Below are positions 1 through 7,782 of a stretch of 21,758 nucleotides of DNA, piece by piece. The DNA is from a virus. Every line of letters starts with the position of its first letter. The first letter of the stretch is position 1. Below the pieces are notes generated by a model, which was given only the letters and a program-made list of their open reading frames with translations, did no database searches and was not told where the DNA came from. Location: the IMG/VR virus record IMGVR_UViG_3300047560_001797, positions 1-21,758 of that record. The stretch is one strand, 5' to 3'. Made by a program: the position numbers and the translations under genes.

Positions 1-193
1 GATTAACATCTAGCTCGTTAAACAAGATTTTAGCCAATGTTGTTTTACCAATACCTGCGTTACCACTAAACAACAAGTGTGGGATAGTGCCTTGTTTAAT
101 CCAAGATTTTACTTGTTCTTTTTGATGCTCGTCTCTAAATACATAACCATCAATCTTACTTGGACGATATTTTTCTACCCATAATTCTTTCAT
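1..193 (-). CDS. 44: Sliding-clamp loader ATPase subunit, T4 gp44 type (5' part of gene, runs off the window)
   Basis: Only the first 64 codons are present; the gene continues past position 1. The translation begins MKELWVEKYRPSKIDGYVF and contains HLLFSGNAGIGKTTLAK, in which GNAGIGKTT is the Walker A (P-loop) of an AAA+ clamp loader. The opening WVEKYRPS matches the conserved start of T4 gp44 and of RFC small subunits. In T4 the gp44/gp62 complex uses ATP to load the gp45 clamp on primed DNA for the replicative polymerase. The ATG at 191-193 is preceded by AAAGG in TTTAAAGGCACAAAATG, a usable ribosome binding site, and lies 9 bases after the stop of the 77-residue membrane protein gene, so the two are probably co-transcribed. 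Walker B, the arginine finger and the C-terminal collar lie outside the window. The family call is firm; activity cannot be judged from this fragment. Confidence 0.93.
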   Translation of the reverse strand, partial: MKELWVEKYRPSKIDGYVFRDEHQKEQVKSWIKQGTIPHLLFSGNAGIGKTTLAKILFNELDVN

Positions 194-202
194 TTTGTGC
201 CT

Positions 203-436
203 TTAAACTAATTCTTCAACAATACCTAGTGCTTCTGCGGCAATTAAACCAACACCGCACCACACAGGAAAACCAACAACTAAACAAACTCCTGCTGTGA
301 TACGGATAAAACTTTTTGCAAGACTAATGTATAGATGTTTTTTTGGATCTGGGTGTTTCATTGTTGCGCCTGGCTCTGTGTCCAAAACGCTCTTTGCTTT
401 CTTAATGTCACTAAGTGCTTCATCAAATGTACTCAT
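203..436 (-). CDS. Small membrane protein of unknown function (77 aa)
   Basis: I do not recognise this protein. The N-terminal 40 residues are polar and rich in Lys and Asp (SDIKKAKSVLDTEP and KHPDPKKH), probably helical and cytoplasmic. Residues about 43-71 are hydrophobic (ITAGVCLVVGFPVWCGVGLI) and can form one membrane segment or a tight hairpin; the chain ends in the acidic EELV. No signal peptidase site is evident. The start at 436 is well supported by AGGAG (TATAAGGAGATCTCTATG). It is the first gene behind the sigma70-like promoter at 460-489 and is followed after 9 bases by the clamp loader gene, suggesting early or replication-phase expression. A host-membrane role, such as anchoring replication or altering the envelope, is only a guess. 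Confidence 0.8.
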   Translation of the reverse strand: MSTFDEALSDIKKAKSVLDTEPGATMKHPDPKKHLYISLAKSFIRITAGVCLVVGFPVWCGVGLIAAEALGIVEELV

Positions 437-459
437 AGAGATCTCCTTATACTACTGAC

Positions 460-489
460 AGTATACAGGTGAGAACAGGGCTATGTCAA
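460..489 (-). promoter_or_regulatory. Sigma70-like promoter (TTGACA, 18-base spacer, TATACT)
   Basis: On the minus strand a perfect -35 box TTGACA (positions 489-484) is followed after 18 bases by TATACT (465-460), a five-of-six match to TATAAT. Transcription would start near 453, leaving a leader of under 20 bases that holds AGGAG before the ATG at 436. It sits in the only substantial gap between genes in the window (437-505) and points at the membrane protein and clamp loader genes. The late NATAAATA pattern is absent here, which fits early or middle expression by unmodified host RNA polymerase. The -35 box overlaps the loop of the hairpin at 474-497. Confidence 0.65.
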
Positions 490-497
490 GCCCTGTT
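474..497 (-). other. Perfect 9-bp hairpin after the cochaperonin gene (possible weak terminator)
   Basis: AACAGGGCT at 474-482 and AGCCCTGTT at 489-497 form a perfect 9-bp inverted repeat with a 6-base loop, starting 8 bases beyond the cochaperonin stop codon. On the transcribed minus strand the stem is not followed by a T run (the next bases are CTCACC), so it is a poor intrinsic terminator in that direction. On the plus strand it is followed by TTTT. It may protect or process the 3' end of the upstream transcript, or limit read-through. Its loop overlaps the -35 box of the next promoter. Confidence 0.6.
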
Positions 498-505
498 TTA
501 CTCAA

Positions 506-898
506 TTACATTCTAACGAAATCTTCTGGACTGTGTACTGAGCCGTGCGCCGCAGTAGTGTATATTCCAAACTCTGGTCCTTTTGGACGCTCGTCTGCTG
601 ACATCATAATGCCAGTTGGGTCAACACGCCAAATAGTAAATTTAGTTCCATCGTCTTCTTCTACTTCTAAACCACGAGTCCAACGACCGTGTTCTATAAG
701 AATCCATTCACCGACTTTGACGTCTTTTTGTTCTGGACCTACGGCAAAGACTTTAGCCCAACGAGGTTTGACACCTTCTGATTTACCATCATCGCTTGGG
801 ATATAAATTCCACTTGCTGTTTGTTGTTCAGCAAAGTTCATATCTCTAACTAAGATATGCGCTTGGATTGGTCTAAGTTTACTAGCTTGTGCTTTCAT
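506..898 (-). CDS. groES: GroES-like cochaperonin (functional counterpart of T4 gp31)
   Basis: This 130-residue protein has the GroES layout: an N-terminal strand (LRPIQAHILVRDMNFAEQ), a mobile-loop region with the hallmark GIYIPSDD at about 30-37 that would contact GroEL, then WAKVFAVGPEQKDVKVGEWI corresponding to the GroES 'V.AVG.G...VKVGD.VL' core, and a final strand pair including WRVDPTGIMM. Cellular GroES is about 95 residues and T4 gp31 about 111, so this is longer. The excess is a C-terminal extension from about residue 105 (ADERPKGPEFGIYTTAAHGS onward) plus an expanded middle. T4 gp31 replaces GroES on host GroEL so the large capsid protein can fold; a similar role for virion proteins is inferred here. 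The ATG at 896-898 overlaps the upstream stop as ATGA, so translation is probably coupled. Confidence 0.9.
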   Translation of the reverse strand: MKAQASKLRPIQAHILVRDMNFAEQQTASGIYIPSDDGKSEGVKPRWAKVFAVGPEQKDVKVGEWILIEHGRWTRGLEVEEDDGTKFTIWRVDPTGIMMSADERPKGPEFGIYTTAAHGSVHSPEDFVRM

Positions 899-1158
899 TC
901 GTTTCCTTCCGGATCCATACCTGAAACGTCCTTAACTGCTGGAGCCGCTTGGGCTGTAGATTTTGGACTAACTTCTCTCAATACGTCTTCACGCTTTTTA
1001 ACGATTTTGCCACCTGGGCCAATTTCGTCTCCGCGAGCATTAACTCGCACGTTACCGACAGCTAATGTCATTTCGTTTTGCATGACTAGTTTGTTCATAT
1101 CGACTTCTTTGCCCTGCATTGAACGATAAACTTGTCTTTGTTGTTCTTTCATACTCAT
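895..1158 (-). CDS. Conserved-looking small phage protein of unknown function (87 aa)
   Basis: I cannot assign a function. The first 30 residues are charged and probably helical (MKEQQRQVYRSMQGKEVDMN), the middle (TLAVGNVRVNARGDEIGPGG) looks like a short beta region with a glycine turn, and the tail is low-complexity and rich in Ala, Pro and acidic residues (STAQAAPAVKDVSGMDPEG). There is no signal peptide or membrane segment. The start at 1158 is supported by AGGAG seven bases upstream (CCTAGGAGATTAATATG); a second in-frame ATG two codons later is less well placed. It overlaps the cochaperonin gene by four bases, so the two are very likely co-expressed. A virion accessory or scaffold role would be speculation. 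Confidence 0.78.
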   Translation of the reverse strand: MSMKEQQRQVYRSMQGKEVDMNKLVMQNEMTLAVGNVRVNARGDEIGPGGKIVKKREDVLREVSPKSTAQAAPAVKDVSGMDPEGNE

Positions 1159-1185
1159 ATTAATCTCCTAGGATTATGCTTTTAC

Positions 1186-1695
1186 TTATCTCAGGAATTC
1201 CTGCCAGTCTAAATTATATTTGATGCTGTCTATACTATGAACACCAATAAGGTACAGTACATAGCTTGCCACACTAGATCCACGTCCTAATCCCCAAAGC
1301 ACGTTTTCTTTTGAGCAAGTATCAACAAAATATTTAAGCCAGCGTAGCAAGTCTAGCATATTTCTTGCTTTGTACGCTTCTAACTCTTCGCGAGTTCTTG
1401 TATAGTTTGGATCCCATGGTGGGCATTGTTCTAACACCCATTGTTCAATATCCATGTTTTTGTATTCATCGGGCATGAACCAGTTGCTTTGGTGCGCCGA
1501 ATCATATCCTTCTAAACTGATATCTAAATCATCCGGATACGGTTGTAAAAAGGAAAAGCCAGCCTGCTTTTCCAAATTTTCAGTTTCAGATGTTTTTTCA
1601 ACGAATAAATCAGAAGATAATGCTTGTCCGCGGTATAAAGCGTCAAATAAATCTTGTTCGTTAAAAATTGGATTGCTATATTTGTCTAATCGCAT
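1186..1695 (-). CDS. Orphan DnaE-like (DNA polymerase III alpha) palm fragment, lacking the catalytic motif
   Basis: The 169-residue product ends with a clear piece of the bacterial Pol III alpha palm: LRWLKYFVD, then GLGRGSSVASYVLYLIGVHS at 135-154, then IDSIKYNLDWQEFLR. In DnaE the matching stretch reads roughly GPGRGS..GSLVAYAL.ITD.DP...DLLFERFL and is followed at once by the PDxDxDF motif carrying two catalytic aspartates. Here the reading frame stops after EFLR, so the acidic motif, fingers, beta-binding and OB domains are missing, and no PHP domain is visible. The N-terminal 90 residues (including FLQPYPDDLDISLEGYDSAH) match nothing I know. The stop is followed by a proper ribosome binding site and the next gene, so this looks like a maintained short gene rather than a local frameshift. 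It cannot be an active polymerase alone; nucleotide or DNA binding, or polymerase interference, is inference. Confidence 0.72.
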   Translation of the reverse strand: MRLDKYSNPIFNEQDLFDALYRGQALSSDLFVEKTSETENLEKQAGFSFLQPYPDDLDISLEGYDSAHQSNWFMPDEYKNMDIEQWVLEQCPPWDPNYTRTREELEAYKARNMLDLLRWLKYFVDTCSKENVLWGLGRGSSVASYVLYLIGVHSIDSIKYNLDWQEFLR

Positions 1696-1704
1696 TCAAC
1701 TATA

Positions 1705-1935
1705 TTAGTTGACTTTAATCAGTTTGTCAAGATCTTTATTGCGTGATTGCATCATTTTTTCGTAGGCAACTTGCTGTCGTCTACTCAATTCTGCTTTATA
1801 TGCTTCCAAAATCATAACAATTTGTTGTTGTACATCAAAATTATGAGTTGCGAAGTATTTGCGAGTTAGGTCGCTAATACGATTCTCTAACTCGCTATCT
1901 TTGAACTTTTCTAAGTCTTCGACTAATGGATGCAT
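1705..1935 (-). CDS. Small alpha-helical phage protein of unknown function (76 aa)
   Basis: The product (MHPLVEDLEKFKDSELENRI at its start, SRNKDLDKLIKVN at its end) is almost wholly helical and charged, with heptad-like spacing around LENRISDLTRKYF and QQQIVMILEAYKAELSRRQQ, so a short coiled coil is likely. It resembles small conserved proteins beside fibre or baseplate genes of T4-like marine phages, but I cannot name a function. The frame is open upstream to 2049, yet that part overlaps the end of the 786-residue fibre gene. I chose the ATG at 1933-1935 because it follows that gene's TAA by one base (TAAAATG). No good Shine-Dalgarno is seen, so translation probably depends on reinitiation. 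The gene ends 9 bases before the DnaE-like gene starts. Confidence 0.78.
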   Translation of the reverse strand: MHPLVEDLEKFKDSELENRISDLTRKYFATHNFDVQQQIVMILEAYKAELSRRQQVAYEKMMQSRNKDLDKLIKVN

Positions 1936-1936
1936 T

Positions 1937-4297
1937 TTATGGCCATGTAGAAATTGCAACACGCTTCCAGGTGTTATTGGCAACGCAAATATATAGATAA
2001 TCTGGATCGTAGGCAATGTCGCCTGCTTTACCAGTATCGTTAGCCGCACCTGGTTGGTCTACAATAACAGCTGGCATAGAATCTAATTCGCAACCGTTGT
2101 TACTAATCACATACCAATGTCCGCTTACAAATTGTAATGTACATGCATCTCCAATTTGGTCAAATGTAATTGTTCCTGTTCCGCCACCAATTTTCCAACC
2201 TGCGTTTGAAACAGACACAACCATGTTGCCAACAAACGCTTTCATGATAAGTGTCTTAACTTGGCCTTCTGTGCCAGCGGCAAGAGTTGAACTTTCTGGG
2301 CCTTCTGTAGCAAAATAACTAACTGCTGTGTCTAAACGAATAGAAGCAGAGTCAGCAACGTCTTCACTGCCGTTGTATGTAATGCGTAATGCTGTCCAGT
2401 TTACACCATCGCTGGTTAATGTTACGCCACCGTAATTACCTGCAATAGCAATAGTACCAGTTTCGCCGTTGATAGTTACACTTGGGTTACCTGGATCAAC
2501 TGTAATACTGTTTGTTGCGGCATGTCCGTTGTCAACAATAGTAATAGTTGTACCTAGTTCTGGGTTAACTGGCAATGTAATAGTCAACGGACCATCTGTT
2601 GTATCAACAATGATACTTTGACTTCTAGATGCTGTGTAATCTCTAACAACCTTGATAGAGCCGCCGGCTACTTGAATCGGCCATGCTTTGCCCATTAGTG
2701 ATGTATCTGGACCACCAATGTCTCTTGCGTATAGATATAATGGGCTTGGTGTATTTTCTGTAACAAACAATTCAATGTATGCGCCAGCTGTACTGCCTGG
2801 AGTACCGTAAGAATAAACACCGTTTGCTTCGCCAGTATAATCATGTGCGTAAGCAACAATAGGATCAGTATCTGGAACAGTCGAGAATCTCATACCTAAA
2901 CCAGAATTTGAAACATCTTCTAAATTAAAGCGATATTTCTTACCAATTTCAAAACGCAATGCCGCTTGGTCGATTGGAACACCGTCAAAGTTAAATGGGT
3001 CTGGGTTAGTGTTGTTTGGAATAGTAACAACGTATTCTGTTAAGTCAACTGTGTTAGTCCATGAACCATCACCTGTTGGATCATATTTTAATACGTCACC
3101 TTGACGTGGATCTACGATATTAACGTCTTGAACGTCAGCTAAATGTGCAACGTTAGAAGAAGCGTTAAGTGTTGATCCTTCACCGGTAACAACAATCTTA
3201 CCACTAACGTAGATATCTCCACCAACGTTTAGTGTTTTACCAATACCAACACCACCAGTAATAACTGCTGTTCCTGTGTCAGGTGATATAGAATCTGTAC
3301 TTTCTTGAACATTAAGTCTACCAATGTTCAATGTTGAATAGTTAATTTCGTTTTGGTCTAAGTTACCAATGTAGTTTAAGAAAACTTTTGTACCACCGTT
3401 ATATGTCCATGCTTCGACAACTTGGTCAACAGTAGCATCTGGTTTTAGCAACAGCGGCAATGAAAACTCAGAGTCTGCAATAATTTCGCCTACTCCGTCA
3501 GTTAATAGATTTAAAGTTTTCCATGGTTTAACTTTACCACTGCCTGAACCTTTGTTAGTTGCAATAAACACAACACCAGCAGTCATACCAGTCATGTCAA
3601 CACTACCGGTACCGCTTGGGTGGCTAGTGTCAACAGTATAAGTTCCTGTTCCACCAGAACCTGAACCTAAACCATTAATTTTTGTTCCTGCTGTAATACC
3701 TGAACCAGAAATATAAGTGTTAGTGTTAAGGACACCAGAAGCAACAGCAGTTACAGTAAGTGTAGTACCTGTGATAGAACCAGTAAATGTTGCTGTAGGA
3801 TCTGCACCCATTGTTGTAAAATTAGTAGAACCAACAGTATCAATAGTATAGCGTTTACCAACAGTAACGTTATCGCCAACATCGATAGCAATAGCGTTGT
3901 TTCTTAAATGTAAACGAACATTGGCATACTTACCAGTAGTTGGCCAGTGTCTAAATGTTAGAGTAGAATCGTCTGTTATTTGGAAAACCTGCAATGAACC
4001 AACACGCACATCGATGTCTGCTGATGTAGGAGTCGAACTGTTAGTGTAAGAAGTTCCGTGGAAGTTTGTATATGTTCCGTTAGAAATGTTGCTTCCACCA
4101 AAGTCGTTGCTTAGTGTACTTCCTGTAAGCGCAGATTTTAAAATGGCCTTAGCTTGTAAATCCTCAAGCTCAGTTTTTGCGGCTACAAAGTTAGACTTGA
4201 TTGCGGCAAAATTGTCACGAAATCCCTGGCTGTCATTGTCCTGACCCGCTACCGGATACGTACTATCGATGTTATCATTGTTTATATTGCTACTCAT
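1937..4297 (-). CDS. Modular tail fibre-like structural protein (786 aa)
   Basis: A mosaic virion protein. Residues 20-48 ([20 protein letters not shown]) are a variant of the N-terminal anchor motif in the neighbouring fibre genes. Residues 147-256 hold a TVGSTNF...[14 protein letters not shown] module with a second module ([18 protein letters not shown] to [12 protein letters not shown]) inserted in it. Residues 342-376 carry the [19 protein letters not shown] repeat typical of marine phage fibres. Residues 447-545 resemble a beta-sandwich common in marine phage proteins ([27 protein letters not shown]). Residues 553-640 are Thr/Gly-rich beta sequence, and the end ([20 protein letters not shown]) is a familiar fibre terminus. 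The ATG at 4295-4297 has AGGAT upstream and overlaps the preceding stop as ATGA. A host-contacting tail or baseplate appendage is the likely role; exact position in the virion is unknown. Confidence 0.8.
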   Translation of the reverse strand: MSSNINNDNIDSTYPVAGQDNDSQGFRDNFAAIKSNFVAAKTELEDLQAKAILKSALTGSTLSNDFGGSNISNGTYTNFHGTSYTNSSTPTSADIDVRVGSLQVFQITDDSTLTFRHWPTTGKYANVRLHLRNNAIAIDVGDNVTVGKRYTIDTVGSTNFTTMGADPTATFTGSITGTTLTVTAVASGVLNTNTYISGSGITAGTKINGLGSGSGGTGTYTVDTSHPSGTGSVDMTGMTAGVVFIATNKGSGSGKVKPWKTLNLLTDGVGEIIADSEFSLPLLLKPDATVDQVVEAWTYNGGTKVFLNYIGNLDQNEINYSTLNIGRLNVQESTDSISPDTGTAVITGGVGIGKTLNVGGDIYVSGKIVVTGEGSTLNASSNVAHLADVQDVNIVDPRQGDVLKYDPTGDGSWTNTVDLTEYVVTIPNNTNPDPFNFDGVPIDQAALRFEIGKKYRFNLEDVSNSGLGMRFSTVPDTDPIVAYAHDYTGEANGVYSYGTPGSTAGAYIELFVTENTPSPLYLYARDIGGPDTSLMGKAWPIQVAGGSIKVVRDYTASRSQSIIVDTTDGPLTITLPVNPELGTTITIVDNGHAATNSITVDPGNPSVTINGETGTIAIAGNYGGVTLTSDGVNWTALRITYNGSEDVADSASIRLDTAVSYFATEGPESSTLAAGTEGQVKTLIMKAFVGNMVVSVSNAGWKIGGGTGTITFDQIGDACTLQFVSGHWYVISNNGCELDSMPAVIVDQPGAANDTGKAGDIAYDPDYLYICVANNTWKRVAISTWP

Positions 4298-7146
4298 ATG
4301 GTTATCCTATCATTTCTGAATACAAGGTATTTATCTTGTGTTTGACCCTCTACAGAATCTATTATATATCTATCAGCTGTGTAATCCAGCTGGCTAAAGC
4401 TGAAATCTGTAGTGTTTAAGTAGTTTTTAATATTGAGCAGAATATCGTCTGCTGTGCCTACTTTACAGTAACAGATTGGTACTGCTAGTTGAAAATCTAG
4501 TTCTCTCTTAGTTCCGGGCTGTATACTACGCATCCATAATGGAAGGTAGTTGCGTTCTGAGGCAAAGCTGTCACCAACTCCGCCATCCCAATTCTTTAAT
4601 CTATCACGCCAGTTGCTAATGCTGTTTGGAAAGTATTCGTTTACCTTTGGATTGGATACTTCAAATCCTTGGCTGTCCGCAGTTATGTTTAAATCAGGTC
4701 TTCTTGCATCTGGAGCATCGGCTAACAAGTCGCCTATTTTAGTACTCCAAATACTGTTACTTAGGTCAACTGTGACCTTTTGTGTTTGTAAACTTAGCTT
4801 TTCAAGTTTGTTAGGTAAACGCTTGCCGTTAGGCTCGAGTGGGTCTAACATTTCAATGTAAATTACTTCGTAAACAGCATCGGTAGTTCCTGGGTTATAA
4901 GCAACTGCTTTCTTCAAACTACCAAATTTAAATCTCTTACGCTTATGGTTTAACCCCATTGCGCTAACGTAGGTTGCCGCTTCTCTAGTTTCAATACCAG
5001 CGTATACTAACATAGACAAATCTGTTTGAATACCAAAGTTGATATCATTTGGTCTGTAAATGCTAGTAGGAGTAAACACGGTTGTGTTGTTGATAAAAGT
5101 TTTCCAGTTGTTACGTTGTTCTTCTTTTAAGAACGGTCTAACTTTAATGTTGCTGAATATCAACTGATTAGGAGTGTCAATGCTAATCTTAAATGTTCTG
5201 CTGATAGCACTATATCCAAACTGGTCTTGTGCTTTAACTGTGAACTCGTAAACTCTGTCAATGCTTGTAGTACCGCCGTCGAATGTAGTAACATCTGTTG
5301 TAAAATCAAATGTAGTCAACCCAGCTGTGCCTGCAAGCGCATCACCGTATTGGTTAACTTTACCAACAATTTCACCGCTCAAGTCTAAACTTAGTCCTGG
5401 TGGTAAACGTCCACTAGTGATTGTGTATAATAGCGTTGCTCCGGCAACTGTGCTAGTAGCATTGACATTAAGAGTTGAAATAAAGTTGGCATTAATAGTA
5501 CCTAAGTCACTTGGAGTATTCCAAGTTAACACGCTGTCTACTTCGCCTAGTATGTCAACAGTAAAAATTTTAGGAGTGCTGGCACGTTCGCCCTTGTCAC
5601 TGATTCTAGTAGCAGTAACAGTAAAACGGTAGTTCTTAGTTACAGCAGGTTGATATGGAACCAAGCCGTGTACTTCTGCATTGTTTTCGTCAAACTGCAT
5701 TCCGTCTGGAATAGCACTAGCAGTACCAATCAAAATTGTAACATCGTTAGGTACATCAACTTCGAGTGGGTAGTATAAGGTTAATCTGTATTCATTGTTA
5801 GGTAATGCCTGTACATTGTCTACACGGTTAATTTGTGTAGCACCCTGCACATACCCACTAAGTGTTAGCAAATGCCCAACTTGTGGTGCGTTTGTTGCTA
5901 ATGTAATGGTTAAGGTATAGCTGCCAATTACGTTATCTGGAGTTGTAATTCTTCTTGTTGTTGCTTTACAATCAGCATTAATTTGCTCTAGATTATAAAT
6001 GATATTTTCTGTATCGTAAGTGTCTAGGATTAACGTGATGTAGTTGTTTGCTCTGTGCAAGCCTAAGTAGCTAGGAGTTAACCACATTGGCGGACGCAAG
6101 TAAGTTACGTCAGCAGTAAACAACTGGTTAATAGTTAACCATTCAGTGTTGTCCGCACGGAAGAAATCATCACCTACAACAAATATTTTAAATTTACGTT
6201 TAGCAAATGTGTCGCCATCTGTAACGGTTACTGTGAATTCGTAGGTACGGTTTAACTTTTTAGGTCTGTTGCTTTGTAAGGCAAAGTCAAAGAACACCGC
6301 ATCGTAAATGTAACTATCATATCCGTTTGTTGGTACAAACGCAAAGTCGTATGCTACCGCATCGTAGAAGCTGTTAGCATAAGTTCCGTCACCGTCTTCT
6401 GGTCTGATAGCCAGTGTCGGTTGCACGAATCCAACAATACGTCCATCGTCAGTTAGTACTAGGCCTGGAGGTAATGCACCACCATCTCTGTCAATAAAAT
6501 AACTTAATCGTTGGCCAGTGGTTGTATCTGCATCAGTTGCTTGTATTTGATAATCAACATAGGTACTGTCGATAACAAACAACTCGTTATCATCACCGAT
6601 GTTTAGTAACCCTTCTGGAGTTACAAATTCAGGAGCGTCTTCGCCTTCGACAGTAATAACAAATGTTCTGTCGGAAATTTGGCCGTTTTTGCTTGCTCTT
6701 ACACAAAATGTAAAGTCTGTAATTCTTGGAACTTCGTAAGGACTGCCAACAATATTCCCAGCATCTAAGCGTGTGCCCGGTGGAAGTTTGCCGCTGATAA
6801 TTGTATATGTTGCACCGTGTCCAGCTGGAGTAACGGGCAATGGAATATCTAACTGTCGTCTTTCTGGAAATGCTATGCTAGATGCAGTACCTGTGCCTGC
6901 GGTTTCTCTGTTGGAACCGCTTAAAGTAACTTCAGTAGGACCTGCGCCGGAACCGTTGTTAATAGCAGTGAACACTTCGCCCACTATGTTGTAGTTAGCA
7001 CCAATCTTTTTAAAGTCGGTTGTGCCAACAGTTTCGATGACATATTTTTGCCCAACGATGAAGTTACCGGAATTAACTGACTGGTTAATTCCTGGGTCTG
7101 CTCCAAGATTGTAGCCTGATGATTTAGTCCATATTTCTAGCGCCAT
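4294..7146 (-). CDS. Large structural protein with four Ig-like (He_PIG-type) repeats (950 aa)
   Basis: The start [15 protein letters not shown] is an opening I know from marine phage structural proteins and differs from the NDGTGD anchor of its neighbours. Residues 32-90 are a [13 protein letters not shown]...[10 protein letters not shown] module also found in the 786-residue protein. Four putative Ig repeats of the LPPGLxLxxxGxIxG type follow: [14 protein letters not shown] (121-134, strands to 167), [15 protein letters not shown] (225-239, to 325), [16 protein letters not shown] (479-494, to 533) and [15 protein letters not shown] (581-595, to 656). The C-terminal 290 residues (such as [20 protein letters not shown]) have no repeats and may form an assembly domain. 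I chose the ATG at 7144-7146, with GAGAG ahead and a late-promoter-like box, over an in-frame TTG seven codons upstream. Probably a baseplate or fibre component; catalysis is not indicated. Confidence 0.8.
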   Translation of the reverse strand: MALEIWTKSSGYNLGADPGINQSVNSGNFIVGQKYVIETVGTTDFKKIGANYNIVGEVFTAINNGSGAGPTEVTLSGSNRETAGTGTASSIAFPERRQLDIPLPVTPAGHGATYTIISGKLPPGTRLDAGNIVGSPYEVPRITDFTFCVRASKNGQISDRTFVITVEGEDAPEFVTPEGLLNIGDDNELFVIDSTYVDYQIQATDADTTTGQRLSYFIDRDGGALPPGLVLTDDGRIVGFVQPTLAIRPEDGDGTYANSFYDAVAYDFAFVPTNGYDSYIYDAVFFDFALQSNRPKKLNRTYEFTVTVTDGDTFAKRKFKIFVVGDDFFRADNTEWLTINQLFTADVTYLRPPMWLTPSYLGLHRANNYITLILDTYDTENIIYNLEQINADCKATTRRITTPDNVIGSYTLTITLATNAPQVGHLLTLSGYVQGATQINRVDNVQALPNNEYRLTLYYPLEVDVPNDVTILIGTASAIPDGMQFDENNAEVHGLVPYQPAVTKNYRFTVTATRISDKGERASTPKIFTVDILGEVDSVLTWNTPSDLGTINANFISTLNVNATSTVAGATLLYTITSGRLPPGLSLDLSGEIVGKVNQYGDALAGTAGLTTFDFTTDVTTFDGGTTSIDRVYEFTVKAQDQFGYSAISRTFKISIDTPNQLIFSNIKVRPFLKEEQRNNWKTFINNTTVFTPTSIYRPNDINFGIQTDLSMLVYAGIETREAATYVSAMGLNHKRKRFKFGSLKKAVAYNPGTTDAVYEVIYIEMLDPLEPNGKRLPNKLEKLSLQTQKVTVDLSNSIWSTKIGDLLADAPDARRPDLNITADSQGFEVSNPKVNEYFPNSISNWRDRLKNWDGGVGDSFASERNYLPLWMRSIQPGTKRELDFQLAVPICYCKVGTADDILLNIKNYLNTTDFSFSQLDYTADRYIIDSVEGQTQDKYLVFRNDRITI
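4328..4335 (-). promoter_or_regulatory. Late-promoter-like GATAAATA before the 786-aa fibre gene
   Basis: The minus strand reads GATAAATA at 4335-4328, matching the NATAAATA form reported for late promoters of T4-like cyanophages (T4: TATAAATA). It lies 30 bases before the ATG at 4297, inside the end of the preceding coding region, where it also encodes Asp-Lys-Tyr. The same eight bases occur before the 950-residue gene. A chance match is possible because the sequence is AT-rich. Confidence 0.4.
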
Positions 7147-7167
7147 AATTGCTCTCAGTTGTAGCAA

Positions 7168-7175
7168 TATTTATC
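7168..7175 (-). promoter_or_regulatory. Late-promoter-like GATAAATA before the 950-aa structural gene
   Basis: The minus strand reads GATAAATA at 7175-7168, in the short gap between the 190-residue gene (stop at 7183) and the ATG at 7146. Late T4-type transcription starts a few bases beyond this box, leaving room for GAGAG before the start codon. Its intergenic position makes it the stronger of the two late-promoter candidates. Confidence 0.5.
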
Positions 7176-7182
7176 GCTATTT

Positions 7183-7755
7183 TTAAACAAAAGTTCCGAA
7201 GTCTATTTGACTAACTTGCGGTGTTCCTGCAAAACCGTTTAGTAATAAACCGTTCATATCTAAGTCGTATGTAGTGTTAGTAGCATCTGGAATGCCAGTT
7301 GTACCTGGCACAAACGAACCAAAATCTACAGTAATTGCATTAGATGCTAGCAATAATTCCATTAAGGTAGTCAATGCTCTAACATCAATACCAAACACAG
7401 TAGTTTGAACATCACCGTGATAAATGTAATATTGGTCTAAATCCAAGTTTGCACTTAATTTAGGACTAGGATCGTTTTCTAATTTTGCACGGGAAATTAA
7501 ATCAATTTCAGTATCAGTTGATGTGATATCAACTGTGTTGTCCGAGCTAGTTAATGTTTTAAATTCTAAATTAGGATCAGTTGCATTACGTTGGGCAAAT
7601 ACAGCTTCGCCTGTGCCTAGATTAGTTCCGTCTAGGATAGGACCGTTTGTGCCCAATGTGGCAAAGTTGGCGTTAACTTTTTCAAACGCAGAGCGCAAAT
7701 CATCGCCTGTTCCGTCGTTTGCATAGCTACCAATGTTGATTGTTTGTAATGTCAT
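7183..7755 (-). CDS. Short fibre-type structural protein with NDGTGD anchor (190 aa)
   Basis: The N-terminus (INIGSYANDGTGDDLRSAF, then EKVNANF) is the same anchor motif that opens the 361-residue and giant fibre proteins. The middle (residues 40-130) is variable beta and turn sequence, and the C-terminal 60 residues contain two DFG(S/T)F motifs, VDFGSFVPG and IDFGTFV, the second ending the protein. Similar endings are familiar in marine phage fibre proteins, but their role is not known to me. The ATG at 7753-7755 is preceded by AAAGAGAG. A weaker late-promoter-like GGTAAATA lies at 7781-7774. It could be a small appendage protein or an adaptor that docks on the same site as the larger fibres; no enzyme motif is present. 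Confidence 0.72.
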   Translation of the reverse strand: MTLQTINIGSYANDGTGDDLRSAFEKVNANFATLGTNGPILDGTNLGTGEAVFAQRNATDPNLEFKTLTSSDNTVDITSTDTEIDLISRAKLENDPSPKLSANLDLDQYYIYHGDVQTTVFGIDVRALTTLMELLLASNAITVDFGSFVPGTTGIPDATNTTYDLDMNGLLLNGFAGTPQVSQIDFGTFV

Positions 7756-7782
7756 AATGCGCTCTCTTTAGTATATTTACCC

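Noticed and set aside
484-492. T4 MotA-type middle promoter box near GGGCTTGACA
   Set aside because: It does not match the MotA box well, a good TTGACA is already present, and many marine T4-like phages lack MotA.
1702-1730. TTGACA with a 17-base spacer to TAATAT upstream of the DnaE-like gene
   Set aside because: The -10 matches at only four of six bases, the -35 lies in codons of the preceding gene, and transcription would begin at the start codon with no leader.
1936-2049. Upstream extension of the 76-residue protein to a 114-residue reading frame
   Set aside because: The extra part overlaps the end of the 786-residue fibre gene, has unlikely composition, and the ATG at 1935 sits right after that gene's stop.
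7147-7167. TTG start seven codons upstream for the 950-residue protein
   Set aside because: It overlaps the region between the late-promoter-like box and the Shine-Dalgarno; the ATG at 7146 has GAGAG at good spacing and gives a familiar N-terminus.
7774-7781. GGTAAATA as a late promoter for the 190-residue gene
   Set aside because: One mismatch to NATAAATA in AT-rich sequence; kept only as a remark because the evidence is weaker than for the two exact matches.
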